NCBI GenBank assembly: GCA_005882055.1
Contig: VBGQ01000131.1
Location: forward strand, 1-16,399
DNA length: 16,399 nucleotides
Source: Chloroflexota bacterium
Lineage (GTDB): Bacteria; Chloroflexota; Limnocylindria; QHBO01
Direction of reading: 5' to 3'
The notes below the pieces were generated by a model that saw nothing but the letters and a program-made list of their open reading frames with translations, was not told the origin of the DNA and did no database searches. Position numbers and translations under genes: made by a program. Positions 7,764 through 14,537 of the stretch are shown here, one piece after another (position 1 is the first letter of the stretch; each line of letters starts with the position of its first letter).

Positions 7764-7805
7764 CGAGCGGGCCGGCCCATCCGTGGGCAGGCCCGCTCGG
7801 CTTTC
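7764..7805 (+). terminator. Hairpin terminator/attenuator between lipoprotein and ATPase genes
   Basis: A 10-bp stem (CGAGCGGGCC at 7764-7773 with GGCCCGCTCG at 7790-7799) is extended by an inner 5-bp stem (7775-7779 with 7784-7788) over a TCCG loop and followed by CTTTCT. In ABC operons such a hairpin commonly lets the binding-protein mRNA accumulate while some polymerase reads on into the ATPase and permeases. Confidence 0.65.
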
Positions 7806-7829
7806 TGCCTCATTCCTAGGCGAGGAACC

Positions 7830-9401
7830 ATGGTCGTGACCCAGGCGGCGACCCGTCCGGCCGCGCTCGAGATGCGCGGCGTGACCAAACGCTTCCCCGG
7901 GGTGGTGGCCAACGACCACATCGACCTGGACGTGCGTCGAGGGGAGATCCACGCGCTGCTCGGGGAGAACGGCGCGGGCAAGACGACGCTGATGAACATC
8001 CTCTACGGCCTGGTCACGCCGGACGAGGGCGAGATCCTGCTGGGGGGCAAGCCGGTGACGATCGCGTCACCCTCCGACGCGATCTCGCAGGGGATCAGCA
8101 TGGTGCACCAGCACTTCATGCTCGTCCCGGTGCTGACGGTCGCGGAGAACATCCTCCTGGGCGAGGAACCGATGGCGAATCCGGTCTTCATGGACCGCAA
8201 GGGCGCCCACACGCGCATCCGCGAGCTGGGCCGCTTCTTCGGCTCCGAGATCGATCCAGACCTCCGCGTCGGCAGCCTCTCGGTCGGCTGGCAGCAGCGC
8301 GTCGAGATCCTCAAGGCGCTCTACCGCAACGCGGACATCCTGGTGCTCGACGAGCCGACGGCGGTGCTCACGCCCCAGGAGACCAAGGAGATCTTCACCG
8401 TCCTGCGTCGTCTCACCGCGGAGGGCACCAGCATCATCTTCATCAGCCACAAGCTGTACGAGGTGCTCGAGATCGCGGATCGGATCACGGTCATCCGCCG
8501 GGGCAAGGTGGTCGGCAGCCGGATTCCCTCCGAGACCGATGAGGACGACCTGGCGGAGCTCATGGTCGGTCGCGAGGTTCAGCTGACCGCCGATCGCGGC
8601 GAGAGCCATCCGGGAGAGCCGATGCTGACTGTCTCGGGCATCCAGGTGAAGGACGATCGAGGCCACGAGGTCGTGCATGGCGTCGACTTCGAGGTCCGCG
8701 CCGGGGAGGTGTTCGGCATCGCCGGCGTCGCCGGAAACGGCCAGGACGAGCTGGTGGAAGCGCTCGCCGGGCTCCGCAAGCCGTCCGGCGGCACCGTCCA
8801 GCTCTCGGGCCGCGCGATCACCGGCGCCACCCCACGCCGCATGCACAACCTCGGGGAGGGCTTCGTGCCCGCCGACCGTCATCGGTTCGGGCTGGTGCTC
8901 GCCTTTCCGCTCACGGACAACTCGGTGCTCACCAGCTATTACCGGCCGCCGTTCTCGCGCGGCCTGGTGCGTGACGACGATGCGATCCGGCGCCACGCGG
9001 AGAAGGTGATCGCCGACTTCGACGTCCGCACCCCATCGCCCACGGTCCCGGCCTCGACGCTGTCGGGCGGCAACCAGCAGAAGGTCGTCGTCGCTCGCGA
9101 GTTCGACCGCGATCTCAAGCTGCTCGTCCTCGACCAGCCGACCCGCGGCCTCGACGTCGGCAGCATCGAGTTCATCCATCGCCAGGTGATCGCCAAGCGC
9201 GATGCGGGCGCCGCGGTGCTGCTGATCTCCGCCGAGCTCGACGAGGTTCTGGAGCTGTCAGATCGAATCGGGGTCATGTTCCGCGGCCGCATCGTGGCGG
9301 TGATGGACGGTCGCAGCGCGACGCGTGAGGAGGTCGGGCTGTTGATGGCCACCGGGGGTCGCGAGGGACCGCCACCAATCATCGCGGAGGGCGCAGCGTG
9401 A
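7830..9401 (+). CDS. Nucleoside/BMP-type ABC transporter ATP-binding protein (two ABC domains)
   Basis: This 523-aa protein has two tandem ABC domains, as in the YufO/NupO and RbsA-like group. In domain 1, Walker A is GENGAGKTT (45-53), the signature is LSVGWQQR (150-157), Walker B is ILVLDEPT (170-177), and the switch His is in ISHK. In domain 2, Walker A is degenerate, GVAGNGQDEL (299-308), the signature is LSGGNQQK (411-418), and Walker B reads LLVLDQPT with Gln in place of the catalytic Glu. A degenerate second domain is normal for this group, so one site probably hydrolyses ATP. It powers the two permeases from the cytoplasmic face. The ATG at 7830 has GAGGA a few bases upstream. Its stop overlaps the next start as GTGA (9398-9401), implying translational coupling. 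Confidence 0.93.
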   Translation: MVVTQAATRPAALEMRGVTKRFPGVVANDHIDLDVRRGEIHALLGENGAGKTTLMNILYGLVTPDEGEILLGGKPVTIASPSDAISQGISMVHQHFMLVPVLTVAENILLGEEPMANPVFMDRKGAHTRIRELGRFFGSEIDPDLRVGSLSVGWQQRVEILKALYRNADILVLDEPTAVLTPQETKEIFTVLRRLTAEGTSIIFISHKLYEVLEIADRITVIRRGKVVGSRIPSETDEDDLAELMVGREVQLTADRGESHPGEPMLTVSGIQVKDDRGHEVVHGVDFEVRAGEVFGIAGVAGNGQDELVEALAGLRKPSGGTVQLSGRAITGATPRRMHNLGEGFVPADRHRFGLVLAFPLTDNSVLTSYYRPPFSRGLVRDDDAIRRHAEKVIADFDVRTPSPTVPASTLSGGNQQKVVVAREFDRDLKLLVLDQPTRGLDVGSIEFIHRQVIAKRDAGAAVLLISAELDEVLELSDRIGVMFRGRIVAVMDGRSATREEVGLLMATGGREGPPPIIAEGAA

Positions 9402-10510
9402 CCCTGCGGCGGATCCGGGACGCCTCGATCATTCCGGCGCTGGCCATCGTGCTGGCGCTGGTCCTGGGGGCGGTGATCGTCATCTTCTCCTCGCCGCTGA
9501 TCCTGGGGCTGGACTTCACCCTGCCGCTGGTCGCCTATAAGGCCCTGGTCGAGGGCTCGTTCGGGTCGTTCGACGGGGTCATCTCGACGATCGTCAACGC
9601 GGCGCCGCTGATCCTCGCAGGGCTGGCGGTGGGCATTGCCTTCAAGGCGGGGCTGTTCAACATCGGGGCGCAGGGCCAGTTCCTTACGGGCGGCCTCGCC
9701 GCCGCCGCGATCGGGGCATGGCTCGCGCACGCGCCGGGGATTGTGGCCATTCCGGTGGCCCTGCTCGCCGCCATCGCCGTCGGAGCCGCGTACGGCGCGA
9801 TCCCTGGATTCCTCAAGTCGTTCACCGGAGCCCACGAGGTGGTGACGACGATCATGCTCAACTACATCGCGCTGTATATCGTGGCCTACGTGGTCACCGG
9901 TCCACTGCGCGCGGTCGGCGCCACCTTCGCCAGGACGCCCGACGTCGGCAACGCCTCGCTGCCGATCCTGGTGGGCGGCAACGGCCACCTTGGGGTCGTC
10001 TTCGCGTTCATCGCCATCCCGGTGGCGTGGTGGCTGCTCTACCGGTCCACCATCGGCTTCGAGATCCGCACGGTCGGAGCCGGTCCGGATGCCGCTCGCT
10101 ACGCCGGGATGCGTCCGCGACTGCTGATCGTGATCACCATGGCGTTTTGTGGCGGGCTCGCGGGGCTGGCGGGAGCCGGCGAGATCCTGGGCCTGACCGG
10201 CTACATGCCCGCGGGGTACTCGACCAACGTCGGCTTCGACGGGATCACGGTGGCGCTGCTCGGCCAGGCGCACCCGGTCGGCATCCTGTTCGCCGGGCTG
10301 CTGCTGGGCGCCATGCGCGCCGGATCGGGGCTGATGCAGATCGAGGCCGGAGTCCCCGCCCAGATGGTCGACGTCCTGCAGGGCGCCATCCTGTTCTTCC
10401 TGACCGCGGAGATCCTGGTCCGCTACATCTTCCGCATCCGGGCGCGCAGCGCGAAGGTCAGCGAGCTGCAGACGGTGGCGGAGACCTACGGCGGCCAGGC
10501 GGCCCCGTAG
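9398..10510 (+). CDS. BMP-type nucleoside ABC transporter permease 1
   Basis: This is a 370-aa polytopic membrane protein of the BPD_transp_2 (branched-chain amino acid/ribose/nucleoside permease) family, of YufP/NupP type. Recognisable stretches are FKAGLFNIGAQGQ, TGAHEVVTTIMLNYIA (cytoplasmic coupling region), GFEIRTVGAGPDAARYAGM and GYSTNVGFDGITVALLGQ. The N-terminus has a first transmembrane helix at about residues 13-35. It uses a GTG start that overlaps the ATPase stop, so it is probably translated by coupling. It pairs with the following permease to form the membrane channel through which nucleosides, or a related solute, pass. The solute itself is an inference from the family and from the adjacent adenosine deaminase. 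Confidence 0.92.
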   Translation: MTLRRIRDASIIPALAIVLALVLGAVIVIFSSPLILGLDFTLPLVAYKALVEGSFGSFDGVISTIVNAAPLILAGLAVGIAFKAGLFNIGAQGQFLTGGLAAAAIGAWLAHAPGIVAIPVALLAAIAVGAAYGAIPGFLKSFTGAHEVVTTIMLNYIALYIVAYVVTGPLRAVGATFARTPDVGNASLPILVGGNGHLGVVFAFIAIPVAWWLLYRSTIGFEIRTVGAGPDAARYAGMRPRLLIVITMAFCGGLAGLAGAGEILGLTGYMPAGYSTNVGFDGITVALLGQAHPVGILFAGLLLGAMRAGSGLMQIEAGVPAQMVDVLQGAILFFLTAEILVRYIFRIRARSAKVSELQTVAETYGGQAAP

Positions 10511-10525
10511 CCGAAGGAGCGAGCG

Positions 10526-11593
10526 ATGGACGTCGTCCTGCACCTGCCGGTAATCGGCCTGGTGCTGCAGTTCCTGGGCTACCTGCTGTCGGTGATGGCC
10601 ACCAACGGTCAGCTGATCATCACCCTGTCCACGCCCATCGCGCTCGGAGCCCTGTGCGGCTTCATGAACGAGCGCTCGGGGGTCGTCAACATCGGCATCG
10701 AGGGGATGATGCTGTTCGCCGCATTCGTTGGTTGGTACGTCGCGGCGCTCGTGAACGGCGGCGCGCCAACGACCAACCCAGGCCCGCTGGGCCTCACTTT
10801 CCCGCTGCTCGTGGGCGTGGTGGCGGCGATTGCCGCGGGGGTAGCGGTCTCGGCGTTGCACGCCTGGCTGTCGATCACGGTGCGGGCGAACCAGATCATC
10901 TCCGGGACGATCATCAACATCGAGGCGCTGGCGATCACCGGGTATCTCAACCTGCTCATCAGCCAGAACCCGATTCCCTCCGCCGGCAACTTCCAGTCGT
11001 TCCACGTCCCCGCGCAGGCGGCCTCGGTGCCGGTCTTAGGCTGGGTGATGACCACCTTCCTAGGGCACGGGCCGATCACCCTGACCATGCTCGTCCTGGT
11101 GATCGTCCTCCAAGTGCTCCTCTACCGATCGCGCTGGGGCCTTCGCAGCCGCGCGGTGGGCGAGCACCCACGGGCCGCCGAGACGCTGGGAATCGACGTG
11201 ATCCGCCTCAGGTACCGCAACGTGCTGCTGGGCGGTGTCCTCGCCGGGCTGGCCGGAGCCTGGTTCACGCTCGAGTACATCGGCACCTTCCAGGGCGGGA
11301 TGACCAACGGGCGGGGGTTCATTGCATTGGCCGCCCTGATCTTCGGCCGATGGACACCGATTGGGGCCTTTGGCGCGGCGCTGGTCTTCGGGATCGCCGA
11401 CACGCTCGGGCAGGCCGTGCAGTTCAACCCGCCCACCGGGGACCTGGGAGCGCTCCTCTCCGGTGTCCCCGAGCAGGTCTTCAGCGCCCTGCCCTACTTG
11501 GTCACGATCATCGTGTTGGCGGGGGTGGTGGGTCGGAGCATTCCGCCGGCCGCCGACGGCCAGCCGTACGAGCGCGAGGCGAAGGCGACCTAG
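10526..11593 (+). CDS. BMP-type nucleoside ABC transporter permease 2
   Basis: This is a 355-aa polytopic membrane protein, the second BPD_transp_2 subunit (YufQ/NupQ type). Family stretches include NERSGVVNIGIEGMML, RANQIISGTIINIEALA, GLRSRAVGEHPRAAETLGI and the glycine-rich GVLAGLAGAWFTLEYIG. The ATG at 10526 is preceded by GAAGGAG with six bases spacing, and the gap from permease 1 is 15 bases, so it belongs to the same operon. It ends in TAG at 11591-11593, where the palindrome CTAG also supplies the stop of the convergent phosphoesterase gene. No terminator hairpin separates the two. Confidence 0.92.
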   Translation: MDVVLHLPVIGLVLQFLGYLLSVMATNGQLIITLSTPIALGALCGFMNERSGVVNIGIEGMMLFAAFVGWYVAALVNGGAPTTNPGPLGLTFPLLVGVVAAIAAGVAVSALHAWLSITVRANQIISGTIINIEALAITGYLNLLISQNPIPSAGNFQSFHVPAQAASVPVLGWVMTTFLGHGPITLTMLVLVIVLQVLLYRSRWGLRSRAVGEHPRAAETLGIDVIRLRYRNVLLGGVLAGLAGAWFTLEYIGTFQGGMTNGRGFIALAALIFGRWTPIGAFGAALVFGIADTLGQAVQFNPPTGDLGALLSGVPEQVFSALPYLVTIIVLAGVVGRSIPPAADGQPYEREAKAT

Positions 11594-12336
11594 CTCGCCT
11601 CGCTGGCCACCGGCTCGGGCTCGAGCGGGTGTGGCACGGGCGGCACGCGGAGCAGGTCGAGCGGCAGACCCGCGCGAGCCAGGTCCGCGGCCACGCCCGT
11701 CGAGTCGTAATCGACGGATCGGACTCCAACTGCCAGGTCCGGCTGGCCCAGGTAGATCACGGCGTAACGGGCGCGCGAATGGCTCCCGCAGCCGACGGAG
11801 CCGCACGCCACGAAGTGCTGCTGGCCCACGAGCTTGTGGAGCGTCTCGTGGGTGTGCCCGTAGCAGAACAGCTCGTCGCCCTCGTCGGCCGCGATGCGGG
11901 CATACATCCGCGACGGCCGGTCCGCCCAGAGGTACTCGTTCCGCTTCATCGGCGTGCCGTGGAAGAGGAGGACGCTGCGACCGTCGACGTCCATGCGAAG
12001 TGTCGCCGGCAGCTGGCGAAGCCAGGCGCGGTGCTCCTCACTCATGACGCGAACCGTCCAGTTCAGCGAGGCGTGCCCCCACTCCTCGGCCCCTGGCGAG
12101 GTCCAAAGGCTGCCGGCCTGCTCGCGCTCCATGCCGACCGCTTCGTCCCAGTTGCCCTGGACCGTGGGAATCTCGAGCCGAGCCAGCTCCTCGACCACCT
12201 CATTGGGATGCGGCCCGCGGCCGACCACGTCGCCGACGCACCAGATCGCGTCGCAGCCGATGGCGGCCGCGTCGGACAGGACCGCGCGCAGCGCCGTCAG
12301 GTTGGCGTGAACATCTCCAATGACCCCGACCCGCAC
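11590..12336 (-). CDS. Calcineurin-like metallophosphoesterase
   Basis: This 248-aa protein has the five metallophosphoesterase motifs: GDVH (D8, H10), GDVVGRGP (D36), GNWDE (N62; the usual GNHD His is Trp), FHGTP (H126) and GHTH (H161, H163). These hold a dinuclear metal centre that hydrolyses phosphate mono- or diesters. The bulky aromatic in the GN-x-D motif recalls the clade of small soluble phosphoesterases that carry GNYD. Substrate is unknown; nucleotides are a guess from context. The start is GTG at 12336, with no Shine-Dalgarno but a TAGAAT box six bases upstream, so the mRNA is probably leaderless. It is convergent with the transporter operon and shares a CTAG with it. Confidence 0.9.
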   Translation of the reverse strand: MRVGVIGDVHANLTALRAVLSDAAAIGCDAIWCVGDVVGRGPHPNEVVEELARLEIPTVQGNWDEAVGMEREQAGSLWTSPGAEEWGHASLNWTVRVMSEEHRAWLRQLPATLRMDVDGRSVLLFHGTPMKRNEYLWADRPSRMYARIAADEGDELFCYGHTHETLHKLVGQQHFVACGSVGCGSHSRARYAVIYLGQPDLAVGVRSVDYDSTGVAADLARAGLPLDLLRVPPVPHPLEPEPVASEAS

Positions 12337-12342
12337 CGCCCG

Positions 12343-12348
12343 ATTCTA
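12343..12348 (-). promoter_or_regulatory. Candidate -10 box (TAGAAT) for the metallophosphoesterase, leaderless arrangement
   Basis: On the minus strand TAGAAT is followed by six bases and the GTG start, so transcription would begin on the start codon. A perfect 10-base palindrome (CGGGGCCCCG, 12353-12362) lies four bases upstream of the box, where a repressor or activator could bind. The rest of the region to 12542 holds only a weak 5-bp stem (12502-12506 with 12510-12514) and no gene I can support. Confidence 0.4.
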
Positions 12349-12542
12349 GGTCCGGGGCCCCGTCCGGCGATGCCCTACCCGGCTAGCCCTTTCGTCAGCC
12401 GGACAACCAGCACCCCAGCCGAACGGCAGAGTGATCCAAGCGGCTCAAGGAAGGAGGAATCGGGCGCCGGCCCCGCAGGCTGTTGCAATGCCAGCCAAGG
12501 GGTCGGTGCCCGACGGCATCAACTCCCCCGGCGTGGATCGAT

Positions 12543-13559
12543 CTACCCGGCCGCGGCCATTGCGTACGGCTCGGCAACCACGCTGATCCGCCCGGCGATG
12601 GTGCGCGCCACCTCGCGCATCGCTGCCCCGGCGCGAGAATGATCGGCGTCCGGGTGCTGCGTTGACGTAATCGGAACGCCGGCATCTCCACCCGATCGGA
12701 CACCCGGCTCCAGCGGGATCCGGCCCAGCACGTCCAGCTCGAGCTCGCGCGCGATCTTGGCGCCACCGCCCGAGCCAAAGATGTCGTGCTCCTCTCCGCA
12801 GTTGGGGCAGATGAAGCCGCTCATGTTCTCGACCACGCCCAGCGTTCGCACGTTGACCTTGGTGAACATCGCGATCGCCTTGCGCGCGTCGGCCAGCGAT
12901 ACCTCCTGGGGCGTCGTCACGATCACGGCTCCGGTGAGCGGGATCAGCTGGCTCAGCGACAGCGCCGCGTCGCCCGTTCCCGGCGGGAGGTCGACGACCA
13001 GGTAGTCGAGCTCGCCCCAGTCCACGTCGCGCAGGAACTGCTGGATAGCGGAGTGGATGAGCGGGCCGCGCCAGATGACGCGCCCTCCGGCACCGGTCAC
13101 ATGGGCGCCCATGGTGCCCATCATGAGCGGTACGTTGGGGCCCGTGATGTCGGCATCCAGGAGCCCAACGCGGGCGCCATCACGCGCCAGCGAAACGGCG
13201 AGGTTGACAGCGACCGTGGTCTTGCCAACGCCGCCCTTGCCGGAGGCAACCGCAATCGTGTTCTTCACGCCGGGAATGAGATCTGCCGCGGGTCCGCCGA
13301 ACGAGCGCTTCACGTTGCTCAGCCAATCGACCTTGACCGTTTCCGCGCCGAGCTCCTGCAACCCGCTGACGATGTCGTCCTCGATCTTGGCCTTCAGCGG
13401 GCACGCCGGCGTAGTGAGCTCCACGCTCAGCGCGACGTGGGGGCCGGTGATCTCGATGTTCTTCACCATTCCCAAGGAGACCAGGTCCCGGCCGATCTCC
13501 GGATCCTTGACCTTCCCGAGGGCAGTCATGATGTTCTCGTCGGTGAGCAGGTCAGGCAT
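12543..13559 (-). CDS. mrp: Mrp/ApbC family iron-sulfur cluster carrier ATPase, with unusual internal gap
   Basis: This is a 338-aa protein. Residues about 5-80 form the MIP18/DUF59 domain (VKDPEIGRDLVSLG, then TTPACPLK). The ParA/Mrp ATPase follows, with deviant Walker A SGKGGVGKTT (106-115), switch DADITGPNVPLMMG, DLPPGTGDA, and the Fe-S binding CPNC pair (C251, C254). The family scaffolds and transfers Fe-S clusters in the cytosol. Between LMMG (ending at residue 148) and WRGP there are only 14 residues, against about 35 usually. The missing part includes the normally conserved strand ending SIGF. The gap is in frame. The start at ATG 13559 fits the family N-terminus; an upstream GTG (13589) would add ten residues. 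AAAGGA lies 13 bases upstream, so initiation is not well defined. Confidence 0.88.
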   Translation of the reverse strand: MPDLLTDENIMTALGKVKDPEIGRDLVSLGMVKNIEITGPHVALSVELTTPACPLKAKIEDDIVSGLQELGAETVKVDWLSNVKRSFGGPAADLIPGVKNTIAVASGKGGVGKTTVAVNLAVSLARDGARVGLLDADITGPNVPLMMGTMGAHVTGAGGRVIWRGPLIHSAIQQFLRDVDWGELDYLVVDLPPGTGDAALSLSQLIPLTGAVIVTTPQEVSLADARKAIAMFTKVNVRTLGVVENMSGFICPNCGEEHDIFGSGGGAKIARELELDVLGRIPLEPGVRSGGDAGVPITSTQHPDADHSRAGAAMREVARTIAGRISVVAEPYAMAAAG

Positions 13560-13649
13560 AAAGGGCTCGGATTCCTTTCGAGCGTCCACGTCGGGGCCGA
13601 TCGAGCGTACCAGAGCCCGATGGCGACCGGATACGACTTTTGTTGACTT

Positions 13650-14519
13650 CTAGGGCAGGCCGTCGAAGAGGTCGGACTCCACGGGCTTGCTCTCGCCGGC
13701 TGGACGCGGGAGGTTGCTCCTCGCCAGGCGGTAGGACTCGGTCGCCAGATAGCGATTCCGCGCCGATGTATCCCAGTCATGGAATGGGCCGGCGGAGCCG
13801 GTCTGCGAGACGTGGCGGGCGATGGCCGCCAGCTTGAGGTCGGCGAGCTCCCCGAGATCCAGGGTGATGGTCTCCGAGCCATCCGGCGATCCGTAGCCGC
13901 CGCCGACGCGCGAGAGGCCCAGCGCGGCCACCTGCGAGACGGGCACGACCAAGTGATAGAGCTTCGCGGCTCGCCAGGCGACCTGGTCTTCCTCGATGTC
14001 GTCCTCGTAGGTAAGCGGCTCCCCGGCGGCGGCGAACGCGGCGGTCATCGCGCGCGAGAGGACCACGTGATCGGGGTCGCCGGTCACGCCGTCGGGCCCG
14101 AAGGTGAGGATCACCTCTGGGTGGTGCATCCGGATCGGCTCCACCAGGCGACTGACGAGGAGGTCGAAGTCGACCTCCGGGAGATCGTCTTCGGCGTAGT
14201 CGAGCATGCGAAGGACGCGGACACCGAGCAGCGCCACGCTGCGCCGCATCTCGTCCTCGCGGATCGTGTCGATGTTGCGCCAGACGATGGCATCGGTCCT
14301 TGGGTCGCGGTTCTTGCCGCCAGGCGCCGGTGGCTTGCGGGTGAGGCGCGAATCGAAGACGCCGCGAGTCGCGCACACCACGACGACGTAGGCACCCTCC
14401 GCCGCGACTCGCGCGATGGCCCCGCCGAATCCGAACGCCTCGTCGCCCGGATGGGCGACCACCACCATCAGGCTGCGGGCGGGATTTCGCTCGCGAACCG
14501 GCCGCCAGATCGAGGACAC
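13650..14519 (-). CDS. PIG-L/LmbE family deacetylase with altered AHPDDE motif
   Basis: This 289-aa protein has the PIG-L fold, with AHPGDE at 22-27, GFGGAIARVA, and GPDGVTGDPDH (H151). The zinc ligands of the family (H23, D26, H151) are present. The first Asp of AHPDDE, the general base in MshB-type enzymes, is Gly25 (codon GGC). PIG-L enzymes remove acetyl groups from N-acetylglucosamine derivatives, including intermediates of mycothiol, bacillithiol or cell-envelope glycans. Whether this copy is catalytic is uncertain. The GTG start has no Shine-Dalgarno; TAGACT lies seven bases upstream. It begins 18 bases after the stop of the deaminase-like gene, so it may also be read from that transcript. 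The last part (SETITLDLGELADLK, then AIARHVSQT) matches the family tail. Confidence 0.88.
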   Translation of the reverse strand: MSSIWRPVRERNPARSLMVVVAHPGDEAFGFGGAIARVAAEGAYVVVVCATRGVFDSRLTRKPPAPGGKNRDPRTDAIVWRNIDTIREDEMRRSVALLGVRVLRMLDYAEDDLPEVDFDLLVSRLVEPIRMHHPEVILTFGPDGVTGDPDHVVLSRAMTAAFAAAGEPLTYEDDIEEDQVAWRAAKLYHLVVPVSQVAALGLSRVGGGYGSPDGSETITLDLGELADLKLAAIARHVSQTGSAGPFHDWDTSARNRYLATESYRLARSNLPRPAGESKPVESDLFDGLP

Positions 14520-14526
14520 GGCCGGG

Positions 14527-14532
14527 AGTCTA
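14527..14532 (-). promoter_or_regulatory. Candidate -10 box (TAGACT) for the PIG-L gene
   Basis: TAGACT on the minus strand is seven bases before the GTG start at 14519, just after the stop codon of the upstream gene. It resembles the TAGGAT and TAGAAT boxes found before two other GTG starts that lack a Shine-Dalgarno. Confidence 0.3.
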
Positions 14533-14537
14533 GCAGC

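Noticed and set aside
8939..11005. A 688-aa minus-strand open frame opposite the ATPase and permeases.
   Set aside because: Its Asp/Arg/Gln/His-rich composition is what antisense of GC-rich coding produces, and the plus-strand transporter genes are certain.
12337..12542. Possible tRNA or small gene in the gap between the phosphoesterase and mrp.
   Set aside because: No T-arm-like TTCGAATC sequence, cloverleaf or ORF with a ribosome site is seen; only small inverted repeats.
9718..12642. A 974-aa plus-strand open frame across the two permeases and the phosphoesterase.
   Set aside because: It is Arg/Gly/Pro/His-rich, spans several well-supported genes in other frames and both strands, and shows no domain; it is a high-GC shadow.
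7243..13096. The octamer GGCACCGG occurs at both apparent internal deletions (7243-7250 and 13089-13096), hinting at a common deletion mechanism.
   Set aside because: The same octamer or its complement also occurs in intact genes (about 6459 and 2310), and a few copies are expected by chance at this base composition.
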